Origin: Geothrix sp.
Lineage (GTDB): Bacteria > Acidobacteriota > Holophagae > Holophagales > Holophagaceae
Assembly (NCBI GenBank): GCA_019449415.1
Contig: JAGRPP010000004.1
Location: 1-35,494, forward strand
DNA length: 35,494 nucleotides
Reading direction: 5' to 3'
Below, piece after piece: positions 9,161 through 18,009 of this stretch. The notes under the pieces are model-generated. The model was not told the origin of the DNA, searched no databases, and worked only from the letters and a program-made list of their open reading frames with translations. The position numbers were made by a program, and so were the translations under genes. Each line of letters starts with the position of its first letter. Position 1 is the stretch's first letter.

Positions 9161-11788
9161 TCAGAGCGTCATGCGCTGCAGGCTGGCCTTCAGGCTCTCG
9201 TCGACGATGGCGAGGCAGTCGGCGAAGTGCGCCTTGGTCTCCTTGCTGAAGCCCGCCTTGGTCGGAGCGGCCTTGAGCGAAGGCTGCAGGGTGCGCAGCG
9301 CCTCCCGGGCCAGGGCCCGCGCGTCGGCGGGCGTGAGGGGGTTGGCCCGAAGCACCTGGGCGCTCAGCTGCCGCAGGTGCTCCCGCTGCAGGTTGCGCCG
9401 CATGACCGAGACCTCGCGTCCGCTCTTCAGCTCAGTCCAGATGGCGCCCTGCAGGGCGTCATAGAGTTCCGACAGGCGGAAGGCCTCCTTGGGATTCGTC
9501 AGCTTGTCCGGCGCATCCAGAATCCGCTGGGCCACGGCGGGCTGGAACAGCTGGGCCAGCACCTGGGTCTGGGTCCGCAGCACCCACTGGGCGGGCGAGG
9601 GATCCGCATTCAGGGGCCCACCGAACCGGTCGGTGGTGAGGCGGGAGAGGAACTCGGGCTTGAAGCGGAAAGCATCGACGGAGAAGATACCGGTCTCCAG
9701 CAGCTTCAGGGCCTGGCGCTGGCGAGTGGCGGGGACCGGCGTGATGGGGGCCCGGCCCGTGCCCGCGTGGTCGCGCAGGTGCACCACGCCGCCGATGTAC
9801 TTGGCGCTCAGATTGGCCGAGAGCCCCACCTGGCCCAGGGCTCGCAGCAGGCCGCGGCGCAGGGGCTGGTATTCCTCGCCATCCTGGAAGGTCTTGGCCT
9901 GCAGGCGCTCCCAGAGCTCCTTCGAGAGGCTCAGGCGCTTCTGGTAGAAGGCCAGCGGATCGGAGCCCAGATCCCGGCGGTTCACTTCGGGGTCCATGCC
10001 CTCGAGCCCCATGAAGCCAAGGGCCTCCTCGTCCGTACCGTACGCCAGCTGGGGCTCGGAGCTGCGGGCGGCGATCTTGGCCAGGGCCCCCTTCTCTTCC
10101 GAAGCCGCCAGGGGCTTGTAGCCGTACTCGATGGCCCAGTGGTCATAGGGCCCCAGGGTACTCATCACATACTCGCCCTGGCGCTGACCTTTGAGCGCCA
10201 GGTTCAGCGCGTTGTAGTCCATGACGGAGCCCGTCAGGCCGTGGGTCTTGGTGAATTCCGGATTCGAGATCTGCTCCATGGAGTAGATCGTCGAAGCCCG
10301 GAAGTTGTGGCGCAGGCCGAGCGTGTGGCCCACCTCGTGGGTGATCACATCCTTGAGCACGGCGGCCACATAGGCATCCTCCTCGGGACTGCCGGGAGTG
10401 ATCTCGCCGCGGGTTTCCAGCAGGTCGAGGGCGAACCCCATTTCCTGGTGGGCTTCCGCCGCATAGGTGCACAGGCTGTGGTCGTGCCGGGACAGGAAGG
10501 CGTCCTGGGCCTTGGGTGGCAGGGTCTCCCGGGCCTCCGTGCGGCTGCCGCGGGCCCAGACTTCCCCGATGCCGATGTCGGCGTCCAGGATCTCTCCGGT
10601 GCGGGGATCCACCTGGCTGGGTCCGATGGCGAAGCCGATGTCGGTGCCAGTGAGCCAGCGCAGGGAGGCGTGGCGGGCGTCGTGGGTATCCCAATCCGCA
10701 TCGGCGGGCTGGACCTTGACCTGGACGGCGTTCTTGAAGCCCTGCTCCTCGAAGGCCAGATTCCAGGCCAGCACGCCTTGGGTGATGGCCGGCCGGTATT
10801 TCTCCGGGATGTTCCGGTCCAGCCAGAACACGATGGGCTGCTTGGGCTCGGAGAGCGCGACCGCGGGATCCTTCTTCTCCAGGCGCCAGCGGTGGATGTA
10901 GTGCACCTTGGGATCCACCCGCGTGTCATCGCCGAAGTCCCAGCGCGTGGTGGCGAAGTAGCCCAGCCGGTCATCGGCGAGGCGGGGGGCCATGGGCTGC
11001 TCCGGCAGCTTCGCGAAGGAGAAGTGCCAGCCGAGGAACAGGCTGCGGATGTCCTCCAGCGTGCCCGGGGGCGGCACGAAGGGCATGGGGGGCGCCCCGG
11101 GCATCTGGATGGGCGGTAGCATGATGCGCGAGAGCGCGTAGTGGGCCTGAACCCGGAAGGCGGCCTGGTCCTCGCTGCTGCGGACCTTCTCGAAGAAGCT
11201 GTTGGAAGCGTCGAACCCGTAGGGTTGGCGGTAGGTGGCTTCCAGCCGCGTGGCCCCCATGGGGATATCCTTCAGCAGCAGGGCGTTGGCCTCCACCAGG
11301 AAGGATTTCCGCTCGGGGTGGGGCTGACTCAACACCGGGGCGCTGGACAGCAGGCTGTCGCTGAAGCCCTCCGCCACGGCCCGGGCCGCCGGCGAGCCCT
11401 CGGGCGCGGTGAAGGTCGTGTTCTTGGCCAGGAGCTGGAGGCTGTTCCCCACGCGGCGGAAGCTCACCAGGTGGCTGTCATCCATCATGCCACCGTAGAT
11501 GCCGCGCTCGCCGGTGCCCCGGGTGCTGCTGACGGCGAAGAAGAAGGGCATGTCCAGCTGCTCGGGCTTCACCTCGATCCAGACCTTGTCGTCCTTCGTC
11601 CAGAGCGTGAAGAGCCCCTTATGCTCCTTGGCCTCCTTCACGACATCCGCGAAGGGCTTCAGGGCCCCGGGGGCCGGTGCGGCGGCGGGCGCCGGCGCGG
11701 GGGCTTTGCCCCCGTTCGGAGTCGTCTGGGCGGCCAGGCTCAGGCACAACAGGGGCAGGAGCGCGGAAAGGCGCTGGGGCAGGTACAT
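9161..11788 (-). CDS. Large secreted zinc metalloprotease (DUF5117/DUF5118 type)
   Basis: An 875-residue protein. Residues 1-20 are a signal peptide (MYLPQRLSALLPLLCLSLAA), followed by a Pro/Ala linker to about residue 42. The zinc site HEVGHTLGLRHNF is complete: His484, Glu485, His488 and His494 as in metzincins, with a downstream SVMDYNALN segment acting as the Met-turn. The N-terminal half (about 50-400) matches the DUF5118/DUF5117 modules, with phrases such as FFFAVSSTRGTGERGIYGGMMDD and PIVFWLDRNIPEKYRPAITQGVLAWN. Such proteins are common, large periplasmic or surface proteases of Bacteroidetes and Acidobacteria; their natural targets are unknown. GGAGGAGG lies 6-8 bp before the ATG. It follows the alpha/beta hydrolase gene on the same strand after 110 bp in which I see no gene, and faces the outer-membrane barrel gene across a shared terminator. 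Confidence 0.9.
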   Translation of the reverse strand: MYLPQRLSALLPLLCLSLAAQTTPNGGKAPAPAPAAAPAPGALKPFADVVKEAKEHKGLFTLWTKDDKVWIEVKPEQLDMPFFFAVSSTRGTGERGIYGGMMDDSHLVSFRRVGNSLQLLAKNTTFTAPEGSPAARAVAEGFSDSLLSSAPVLSQPHPERKSFLVEANALLLKDIPMGATRLEATYRQPYGFDASNSFFEKVRSSEDQAAFRVQAHYALSRIMLPPIQMPGAPPMPFVPPPGTLEDIRSLFLGWHFSFAKLPEQPMAPRLADDRLGYFATTRWDFGDDTRVDPKVHYIHRWRLEKKDPAVALSEPKQPIVFWLDRNIPEKYRPAITQGVLAWNLAFEEQGFKNAVQVKVQPADADWDTHDARHASLRWLTGTDIGFAIGPSQVDPRTGEILDADIGIGEVWARGSRTEARETLPPKAQDAFLSRHDHSLCTYAAEAHQEMGFALDLLETRGEITPGSPEEDAYVAAVLKDVITHEVGHTLGLRHNFRASTIYSMEQISNPEFTKTHGLTGSVMDYNALNLALKGQRQGEYVMSTLGPYDHWAIEYGYKPLAASEEKGALAKIAARSSEPQLAYGTDEEALGFMGLEGMDPEVNRRDLGSDPLAFYQKRLSLSKELWERLQAKTFQDGEEYQPLRRGLLRALGQVGLSANLSAKYIGGVVHLRDHAGTGRAPITPVPATRQRQALKLLETGIFSVDAFRFKPEFLSRLTTDRFGGPLNADPSPAQWVLRTQTQVLAQLFQPAVAQRILDAPDKLTNPKEAFRLSELYDALQGAIWTELKSGREVSVMRRNLQREHLRQLSAQVLRANPLTPADARALAREALRTLQPSLKAAPTKAGFSKETKAHFADCLAIVDESLKASLQRMTL

Positions 11789-11898
11789 GCGGGTCCTCCT
11801 CCGATGGGGATGTCCCCTACCATACGCTGCCTTCGTGGGGTTCGTTTAGAGGCTCTCCACGCGGGAGGGCGTGGGCCAGACGGGCCGCCCCTCTGGAT

Positions 11899-12606
11899 TC
11901 AGGCCGCTCCGGCGAGGCCTTCGATCCAGGCGAGGACATCGGCCCGCATCTCCGGGCTCAGCCGGTGGTCCACCGGGTAGAGGCGGGTGATGTGGGGGAT
12001 GCCCAGGTCGTCCAGCCATTGATCGGCCCGCTGGGCCCAGGCCACCGGCAGGGTCCGGTCCCGTTCGCCGTGGCCGATGAAGCCGCGCAGGTGCCCCAGC
12101 CACTCCCGGCCGGCGATGCGGGGTTCGAGCTCCGGCAGGATGCGGCCGGAAAGGATGGCGAAACCGCCCAGCCGCTCCGGGGCGCTGAGGGCCACGCCGG
12201 CGCTCATGATGCCGCCCTGGCTGAACCCGCCGATGACGGTCTGGCGAGCCTCGACGCCGTGGATGGACTGCATGCGATCGACGAACCGGATGAGCGCGTG
12301 GCGGCTGGCTTCGGCCTCGGCGGCGGTGATCTTCGGACCTTCGGCCGTGAAGGTCACGCGGAACCATCCGTACTGGTCAGGACCGAGCTGGAGCCCTCCC
12401 CGGACCAGGACCACCAACGACTCGGTGTCCACCCCCTCCGCCAGGTCGGCCAGGTCCGTCTCCCGGCCGCCCACCCCGTGCAGGAGCACCACGAGCGCCT
12501 TGGGCCGGGCGGATGAGGGCAACCGCAGGCGGTAGGACAGGCCGGAAACCGGGTCCAGCTGGAGGGGGCCCAGCGAAGAAACAGGAGAAGGAGCGGGGGA
12601 GGACAT
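11899..12606 (-). CDS. Carboxylesterase/phospholipase-like alpha/beta hydrolase (YpfH family)
   Basis: A 235-residue cytoplasmic alpha/beta hydrolase. The oxyanion region LVVLLHGVGGRETDL (38-52) and nucleophile elbow GGFSQGG give the triad Ser129, Asp183 (GHGERDRTLPV) and His214 (YPVDHRLSPEM). The length and motifs match the carboxylesterase 2/YpfH group, which cleaves short acyl esters or acts on lysophospholipids. GGAG lies 5 bp before the ATG. There is no signal peptide. It is upstream of the metalloprotease on the same strand but separated by 110 bp, so co-transcription is uncertain. Confidence 0.88.
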   Translation of the reverse strand: MSSPAPSPVSSLGPLQLDPVSGLSYRLRLPSSARPKALVVLLHGVGGRETDLADLAEGVDTESLVVLVRGGLQLGPDQYGWFRVTFTAEGPKITAAEAEASRHALIRFVDRMQSIHGVEARQTVIGGFSQGGIMSAGVALSAPERLGGFAILSGRILPELEPRIAGREWLGHLRGFIGHGERDRTLPVAWAQRADQWLDDLGIPHITRLYPVDHRLSPEMRADVLAWIEGLAGAA

Positions 12607-12685
12607 GGGATCTCCGTCAGGGGCCGAGGTCCGAAGCCGCCGGCCTCCCGAAGGCCGTGGGGACGGCCTCCAGGAGGAGTCGGTG

Positions 12686-12703
12686 GCGGCCCCGGATGGC
12701 CGC
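12686..12703 (-). terminator. Candidate hairpin after the YceI gene
   Basis: GCGGCC-CCGGAT-GGCCGC forms a 6-bp stem 10 bp past the stop codon of the YceI gene. No T-tract follows. Confidence 0.4.
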
Positions 12704-12713
12704 GGTTCAGGCC

Positions 12714-13304
12714 TTACTTCTTGGCGGAAGCGGAAACCTTGCCGGCTTCGACATTCAGGCTGATGGCGACCGTCTCGCCGACGACGCCGGGGAAGGTCTT
12801 GATGCCGAACTCGCTGCGGTTGAGGCTGAGGGCGCCGTCCACAAAGCCGGCCACCACGCTGCCGGGCTGCATGCCGGGCTGGGTTCCCGCATTGGTGATG
12901 GGGAAGGTGATGCGCTTGGTGACCCCGTGCATGGTGAAGTCGCCGGTGACCTCCAGCTTGCCCTTGGCCACTTCCTTCACGGAGGTGCTCTTGAAGGTGA
13001 CGGTGGGGAACTTCTCGACATCGAAGAAGTCGGGGGACTTGAGGTGCTTGTCGCGGGCCTCATTGTCCGTGGTGATGCTGGCGGACTCGATGGTGACCTC
13101 GACGCTGGACTTGCTGATGTTCGCGGAGTCCACCTTGATGGTCCCGTTGAACTTCGTGAAGCGGCCGCTGGTCTTGGCCAGAAGGTGACCGACCTTGAAG
13201 CTGACTTCGCTGTGGACGGGGTCGATTTTGTAGACATCCTGGGCCAGGGCGGGCAGGGCCGCGAGGGCGAGGGACGCGAGAAGGACGCGGAAGGGGTGGC
13301 GCAT
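12714..13304 (-). CDS. YceI family periplasmic protein
   Basis: A 196-residue protein that I start at the ATG of 13304, since GGAGG lies 4 bp upstream and it begins with a signal peptide (MRHPFRVLLASLALAALPALA, cut before QDVYKIDP). The frame extends 10 codons further, but those lack these signals. The mature part is a complete YceI lipocalin-like barrel: YKIDPVHSEVSFKVGHLL, FTKFNGTIKVD, DKHLKSPDFFDVEKFPTVTFKS, VTGDFTMHGVTKRITFPI and LNRSEFGIKTF. YceI proteins bind long isoprenoid or amphiphilic lipids in the periplasm, and some respond to pH or osmotic stress. It has its own promoter at 13342-13369, with an A/T tract just beyond it, which suggests solid basal expression. Confidence 0.95.
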   Translation of the reverse strand: MRHPFRVLLASLALAALPALAQDVYKIDPVHSEVSFKVGHLLAKTSGRFTKFNGTIKVDSANISKSSVEVTIESASITTDNEARDKHLKSPDFFDVEKFPTVTFKSTSVKEVAKGKLEVTGDFTMHGVTKRITFPITNAGTQPGMQPGSVVAGFVDGALSLNRSEFGIKTFPGVVGETVAISLNVEAGKVSASAKK

Positions 13305-13341
13305 GTGACCTCCAGAGAATAGGTGTTTCACCATGTAATTA

Positions 13342-13369
13342 AGAATAGATCTCGCCTCTAGAGTTGCAA
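13342..13369 (-). promoter_or_regulatory. Promoter of the YceI gene with A/T-rich upstream element
   Basis: On the minus strand TTGCAA (13369-13364) is followed after 16 bp by TATTCT (13347-13342). The T6-C-A6 block just upstream (about 13373-13386) resembles an UP element. The remaining intergenic DNA to 13520 holds no gene that I can support. Confidence 0.55.
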
Positions 13370-13520
13370 CACCTTTTTTGAAAAAACCTTCGCCCTTCCG
13401 ATCGAGCGAACGAAGTGTTGGAAAAAATGAAGATAAATACTACGTGAGCTCGCTTGGAGCCCTCCTGACCGCCTCGCCTAAGGCTCTTGCTTGCCCTCTG
13501 CTTTCACCCGGGGAAGGGAA

Positions 13521-14042
13521 TCAGACTTTCGGCGCGTCCATTCCGAAGGCCGCCCAACCCTCCTTGGTGGGGCCGTAGATGCTGGGCACATGCAGGCCGG
13601 CCTGGCGCATGAGGACGGTCATCTGACCGCGGTGGTGGGTCTGGTGGCTGACCAGGACATAGAGCGCGAAGGCGCCGGTCCAGGTCTCGCCATAGAGGGT
13701 GAAGTTGCGGCCCAGTTCGGTATTGCTCCAGCTGCCGATGTGATCCAGCAGGGAATCGCTCACGGCGTGGTAGGCGGCGGCGACCTCGGCCATGGTGGGC
13801 GGAGGGGGCGTGGCGATGAACCCGTCGGGCCCCAGCCCCACGGGTCCCTTCACCTTCAGGCCCAGGTTCTGGGGCAGTTCCAGGATGGTTTCCACCAAGT
13901 GCCAGGCCATGCGCCGCAGGTCGCGATGCTGGTCGTCCACGGCCTGATGGGCCGCCGCATCGGGAATGGCCGCGAAGACCGCCAGGGTCTTCTCCGCCTC
14001 CTGCTGCCAGATGGTCTTGAAGTCATCCACGCGACGGAACAT
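13521..14042 (-). CDS. DinB family putative metal-binding hydrolase
   Basis: A 173-residue DinB/YfiT-type four-helix-bundle protein. I start it at the ATG of 14042 because GGAGG lies 5 bp upstream; the longer frame runs into the upstream carboxylase gene. The three metal-ligand histidines are His48 (MAWHLVE), His133 and His137 (SHQTHHRGQ), with the SHQTHHRGQM sequence being the family hallmark. DinB proteins are DNA-damage-inducible in Bacillus, and relatives act as thiol-dependent S-transferases or hydrolases with bacillithiol or mycothiol; the substrate here is unknown. It follows the acyl-CoA carboxylase gene on the same strand by 58 bp and may be co-transcribed with it. Confidence 0.9.
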   Translation of the reverse strand: MFRRVDDFKTIWQQEAEKTLAVFAAIPDAAAHQAVDDQHRDLRRMAWHLVETILELPQNLGLKVKGPVGLGPDGFIATPPPPTMAEVAAAYHAVSDSLLDHIGSWSNTELGRNFTLYGETWTGAFALYVLVSHQTHHRGQMTVLMRQAGLHVPSIYGPTKEGWAAFGMDAPKV

Positions 14043-14100
14043 GCCAGCCTCCGGAAAGGTCCCCGGAAGCATAGCGCAGTGGGACCCGGGGGGAAGAAGG

Positions 14101-15624
14101 TCAGACGGGCGTGACGCTGCGGCGCTTGGCGGGCCAGGCTTCCCGGCGGCGGGCCCGGGCGAGACGGGCGACGAGCTCGGCGCGGAGGTCGGCGGGATCC
14201 ACGATGGCGTCCACATGCAGGTCCGCGCCCAGCTTCTTCAGGTTGATGTCCTCGTTGTACTCGTCGCGGAGCTGCTGGACATAGGCGACCCGCTCCTCTT
14301 CCGGCTTCTCCGCGATCTTGTTGGCGAAGACGGCGTTCACAGCGGCCTCGGCGCCCATGACGGCGATGCTGGCCGTGGGCAGCGCCAGCGTGGCATCCGG
14401 ATCGAAGCCCGGGCCGCTCATGGCGTAGAGGCCCGCCCCATAAGCCTTGCGCACCACCACGCAGATGCGCGGCGTGCTGCAGCTGGCCATGGCGCTGATC
14501 ATCTTGGCGCCGTGGCGGATGATGCCCTGCTTCTCCACTGCGCTGCCGATCATGAAGCCCGGCACATCGCTGAGGAACACGAGGGGGATGCCGAAGGCGT
14601 CGCAGAGGGTCATGAAGCGGGTGGCCTTGTCGGCGCTGTCCACGAACAGCACGCCGCCCTTCACCCGGGGCTGGTTGGCCAGGATGCCCACGGGCTTGCC
14701 GTCCAACCGGGCCAGGCCGGTGATGATCTCCCCGGCGAAGAGCTTCTTCACCTCCAGGAAGCTGCCCTCGTCCACCAGGCCCTCGATGAAGTCCTTCATC
14801 TGGAAGGGGGAGTTGATGTCCTTGGGCACAATGGCACCCAAGGCCTTCGCCTTGGACGCAACCGCCTTGGGCGTAACGGCGGGCACGGCGTCTTCGCAGT
14901 GCTGGGGGAAGTAGGACAGGTACTGGCGGCAGAGCTCGATGGCCTCCATCTCGGTCTTGCAGAGGAAGTCGCCGCAGCCGCTCACAGAACAGTGCATCTT
15001 CGCGCCGCCCAGGTCTTCCAGCGAGATCTTCTCGCCGATGACCATCTCCGCCATGCGGGGCGATCCCAGGTACATGCTGGCGTTGCCTTCCACCATCACC
15101 ACCACATCGCAGAAGGCCGGGATGTAGGCGCCGCCCGCGGCCGAGGGCCCGAAGAGCAGGCAAACCTGCGGAACCATGCCCGACAGCGCCACCTCCATGT
15201 GGAAGATGGTCCCGGCATGGCGGCGGCCGGGGAACATGTCGAGCTGGTCGGTGATGCGGGCTCCGGCCGAGTCCACCAGGTAGAGCATGGGGACCTTCAT
15301 CCGCATGGCCACTTCCTGGATGCGGATGATCTTCTCCACCGTGCGGGCCCCCCAGCTGCCGGCCTTGATGGTGCTGTCGTTGGCCATCAGGGCCACTGGG
15401 CGGCCGCCTACCAGGGCCGTGCCCGTGATGACGCCGTCCGCGGGAAGGTCCTTGTGCAGGGCATTGGCGAAGAGGCCGTCCTCGACGAAGCTCCCCTCGT
15501 CCACCAGCAGCCGGATGCGCTCCCGGGCGAAGAGCTTGCCCGCTTCGGCATTCTTCTCGTGGGCCTTGGGCGAGCCGCCTTTCTTGACGCGATCAACTTC
15601 CGAATGAAAGTGCTCCAGCTGCAT
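14101..15624 (-). CDS. Acyl-CoA carboxylase, carboxyltransferase (beta) subunit
   Basis: A 507-residue enzyme of the propionyl-/methylmalonyl-CoA carboxyltransferase family (PccB, MmdA). It transfers CO2 from carboxybiotin to acyl-CoA, or in the decarboxylase version works in reverse. The N-terminal CT domain carries ARERIRLLVDEGSF, MANDSTIKAGSWG and LVDSAGARITDQ, then FGPSAAGGAYIPAFCD; the C-terminal CT domain starts at about FQMKDFIEGLVDEGSFLE and includes VFLSDVPGFMIG and VVRKAYGAGLYAMSG. I start at the ATG of 15624, which has GAGG 6 bp upstream and matches the usual MQLEHFHSEV opening; an ATG at 15651 would add nine residues. The biotin carboxylase and biotin carrier are not adjacent; the AccC fragment at 34920 is too far away to be its operon partner. 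It is divergent from the MFS genes. Confidence 0.93.
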   Translation of the reverse strand: MQLEHFHSEVDRVKKGGSPKAHEKNAEAGKLFARERIRLLVDEGSFVEDGLFANALHKDLPADGVITGTALVGGRPVALMANDSTIKAGSWGARTVEKIIRIQEVAMRMKVPMLYLVDSAGARITDQLDMFPGRRHAGTIFHMEVALSGMVPQVCLLFGPSAAGGAYIPAFCDVVVMVEGNASMYLGSPRMAEMVIGEKISLEDLGGAKMHCSVSGCGDFLCKTEMEAIELCRQYLSYFPQHCEDAVPAVTPKAVASKAKALGAIVPKDINSPFQMKDFIEGLVDEGSFLEVKKLFAGEIITGLARLDGKPVGILANQPRVKGGVLFVDSADKATRFMTLCDAFGIPLVFLSDVPGFMIGSAVEKQGIIRHGAKMISAMASCSTPRICVVVRKAYGAGLYAMSGPGFDPDATLALPTASIAVMGAEAAVNAVFANKIAEKPEEERVAYVQQLRDEYNEDINLKKLGADLHVDAIVDPADLRAELVARLARARRREAWPAKRRSVTPV

Positions 15625-15667
15625 GGGGACCTCGGATGGATCCTTCAGCATATGCGATCCTGGATGG

Positions 15668-16867
15668 ATGCTGGACGGCGATGGATCGAAGCGGCCCGGG
15701 TTCCTGACGGTGCCCTTTCTGATCGTCTGTTCCTTCTACTTCCTGGTCTTCGCGGCTGGCTACCAGCTCTTCCCCGTGGTGCCTTTGCGCCTCCGGGATC
15801 TGGGTGCGAGCCTGGCGGAAAGCGGGCGCTTCCAGACGGCCTTCATGCTGGGCTCGGGCTTCGGCGCGCTGTTCACGGGGCCCCTGGGCGACCGCCTGGG
15901 GCCGCGCCGCGTGCTGCGGGTGGCCTCCCTCGCGGTGGTCGGCATCCTGGTGGTCTACGCATTGCTGAGGGTGCGTTGGGTGTTCTACCTGCTGGCGCCG
16001 GTGCATGGCCTGTTGTGGTCGGCCCTGCGCACCGCCTCCATCTCCAAGGTGGGCGGCATCCTGCCCCTGGAGCATCGGGCGCAGGGGCTTTCGATCTTCG
16101 GCCTCACGGGGCCCGGTGGCGTGGCGGTGGGCCCTCTCGTGGGCCTCTGGCTGATGCCCCACCTGGGGTTCACCTGGATGATGGTCCTGCTCGCAGGCGT
16201 CTTCGCGCTGCTGCATTCGCTGATCGGCGTCCTGCCCCGCGAGGCCCCCCGGGAGATTGCCGGCACAGTGTTCCAGTGGCCGGACCGGTCCGTGTGGGGC
16301 CCCGTGGCCGTCATGGGCTTGGTGGGCCTCAGCTTCGGCCCCATGACGCCCTACAGCGCTCAGGAGGCCAAGGCGCTGGGCCTCGCCTGGCCCTCCGCCT
16401 TCCTGACCTGCTTCGCCCTGGGGATGATGGCCATGCGCGGCCTGCTCGCCCTCACCGGCATGGGGCGGCGGCCTGTGGCCCTGATGCCGGGCATGGCCGC
16501 CTTGACGGCCGTGGGGTACGGGATGCTGGCCTTCCTGCCGGGTGGACTGGCTCGTCACCTTTCCGCGGGCCTCGTCTACGGTGCCGGCTACGGGATGGTC
16601 CACACCCTGATGCTGACCCACCTGCTGGAGACCACGGCACCCCAGCGGCGCGGATCGGCCGCGGGAGCCTTCTTCTTCGCCTTCGACGCCGCCACCGCCC
16701 TGGGGGCGCTCGGCCTGGGCTGGGTCATGCAGCACGGGGGCTTCCGCTGGGGCTGGGCCATCGGGGCCGGCCTGATGACCCTGGCCATTCCGGTGGCCCA
16801 GCGCGTCGTCGGGAAGCGGCCGGCCGTGACACCCGAGGCGGAGCTCCCTGCCATTCTGGGATCATGA
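15668..16867 (+). CDS. MFS transporter, first of a tandem pair
   Basis: A 12-helix major facilitator protein of about 399 residues. The cytoplasmic loop between helices 2 and 3 reads GPLGDRLGPRRVLRV, a good match to the MFS motif A (GxxxDRxGRR). Helix 1 is TVPFLIVCSFYFLVFAAGYQLFPVVPLRLRDLGAS. I chose the ATG at 15668; the frame opens at 15623, directly against the divergent carboxylase start, and no ribosome site settles the choice. The next gene is a close paralog and overlaps it by ATGA. The substrate cannot be told from sequence; the closest general class is drug or metabolite efflux. Upstream 15625-15667 must hold both divergent promoters. Confidence 0.85.
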   Translation: MLDGDGSKRPGFLTVPFLIVCSFYFLVFAAGYQLFPVVPLRLRDLGASLAESGRFQTAFMLGSGFGALFTGPLGDRLGPRRVLRVASLAVVGILVVYALLRVRWVFYLLAPVHGLLWSALRTASISKVGGILPLEHRAQGLSIFGLTGPGGVAVGPLVGLWLMPHLGFTWMMVLLAGVFALLHSLIGVLPREAPREIAGTVFQWPDRSVWGPVAVMGLVGLSFGPMTPYSAQEAKALGLAWPSAFLTCFALGMMAMRGLLALTGMGRRPVALMPGMAALTAVGYGMLAFLPGGLARHLSAGLVYGAGYGMVHTLMLTHLLETTAPQRRGSAAGAFFFAFDAATALGALGLGWVMQHGGFRWGWAIGAGLMTLAIPVAQRVVGKRPAVTPEAELPAILGS

Positions 16868-18009
16868 AGGATCTTTCCAGCCCCCGCCCCAGCCTCGTCA
16901 CCCGGCAATTCGCCCTGGTGTGGGCGCTGACCTTCGTCACCTTCTTCGCCGCGTTCCAGCTCTTCCCCACCGTGCCCCTGCGCCTGAGGGATCTCGGGGC
17001 GAGCCTGGCGGAAAGCGGCCGCTTCATGAGCCTCTTCACCCTGGGCAGCGCCCTGGGCGCATTGTTCACGGGCCCGCTCGGCGACCGGGTGGGACATCGC
17101 CGTCTGGTGATCACCTCGGCGATGCTCTACGCGGCTTTCCTCGCGGCCTATGCCGTGATGCCCACCCGCTGGGGCTTCTACCTGCTCGCCTTCCCCCACG
17201 GCATCGTGTGGTCCGGCTTGTTGACGGCCACCATGGCCTCGCTGGCCCATGTGCTGCCCGCCGACCGCCATGCGGACGGCCTCAGCCTCTATGGCCTGGC
17301 CAGCCCCGGCGGCGTCATCGTCGGTCCCCTGCTGGGTCTGTGGATTCAGCAGCGCTGGGGCTTCGCGCCCATCGGGTGGTATCTGGCGGTCCTCTTCCTC
17401 CTGCTGGGGGCCCTGGGCACCACCCTGCCGAAGGATCATCCCCATGGCCGCGCCGAGGGCTTCAAGTGGCCCGATGCCTCCGTGCTGATCCCCAGCCTGG
17501 TCCTCTTCTGCGTGGCCCTGGGCTATGGCGCGCTGGGCACCTACACGGCCCAGGAGGCCTTGGCGCTGGGGATGCCCGTGCCCTCGGCCTTCCTCTCCTT
17601 CATGGCCGTGGGCATGGTGCTCATGCGGCTGGCCATGCTCCGGCGCGGCTTCGGGAAGCGGCCCATCCGCAAGCTGCCGGCCATGCTGCTGGGGGCTTTC
17701 GCGGGGATGGCCCTCCTGGCGGCCCTGCCCGGCGGCACGCTGCGGCATGTGCTGTCGGCCCTGCTCTACGGCGCGGGCTACAGCATGATGCACACCCTCA
17801 TCAACGCGAAGCTGATGGCCTCCGCCGATCCGAAGCGCCGGGGCTCGGCCTTCGGCGTACTCCTCTTCGCCTTCGACGCGGGCATCGGCCTCGGCAGCTT
17901 CAGCCTCGGCTGGGCCATCGGCGCCTACGGCTACCGCGCCGGCTGGGCACTGGGCGCCCTCGCCATCCTCGTCTCGCTGCCCCTGGCCCTGAAGCTGAGC
18001 CGGGACTGA
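16864..18009 (+). CDS. MFS transporter, second of a tandem pair
   Basis: A 381-residue MFS protein starting MKDLSSPRPSLVTRQFALVW at the ATG that overlaps the TGA of the first transporter (ATGA), so the two are translationally coupled. It shares long matches with its neighbour: PLRLRDLGASLAESGRF is identical in both, GALFTGPLGDR is identical, and AEGxxxxWPD/ xYGAGYxMxHTL segments recur. Motif A is GPLGDRVGHRR. This is a tandem duplication that has since diverged. The two may form a heterodimer or have split substrates. It ends immediately before the convergent SDR gene, with stop codons abutting (18009 and 18010). Confidence 0.88.
   Translation: MKDLSSPRPSLVTRQFALVWALTFVTFFAAFQLFPTVPLRLRDLGASLAESGRFMSLFTLGSALGALFTGPLGDRVGHRRLVITSAMLYAAFLAAYAVMPTRWGFYLLAFPHGIVWSGLLTATMASLAHVLPADRHADGLSLYGLASPGGVIVGPLLGLWIQQRWGFAPIGWYLAVLFLLLGALGTTLPKDHPHGRAEGFKWPDASVLIPSLVLFCVALGYGALGTYTAQEALALGMPVPSAFLSFMAVGMVLMRLAMLRRGFGKRPIRKLPAMLLGAFAGMALLAALPGGTLRHVLSALLYGAGYSMMHTLINAKLMASADPKRRGSAFGVLLFAFDAGIGLGSFSLGWAIGAYGYRAGWALGALAILVSLPLALKLSRD

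Noticed and set aside
9227..11119. A 630-codon open frame antisense to the metalloprotease gene.
   Set aside because: It has no recognisable domain and is rich in Gly/His/Arg as is typical of a shadow frame; the metalloprotease on the other strand has clear motifs and a ribosome site.
13378..13578. A 66-codon frame upstream of the YceI gene.
   Set aside because: It lies over the YceI promoter region and the end of DinB, with no ribosome site and no recognisable domain.
13966..16863. A very long open frame on the plus strand running into the second MFS gene (over 1300 codons in total).
   Set aside because: It is antisense to the DinB and carboxylase genes and out of frame with the first MFS gene; in GC-rich DNA such shadow frames are common. 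Only the part from 16864 is a real gene.
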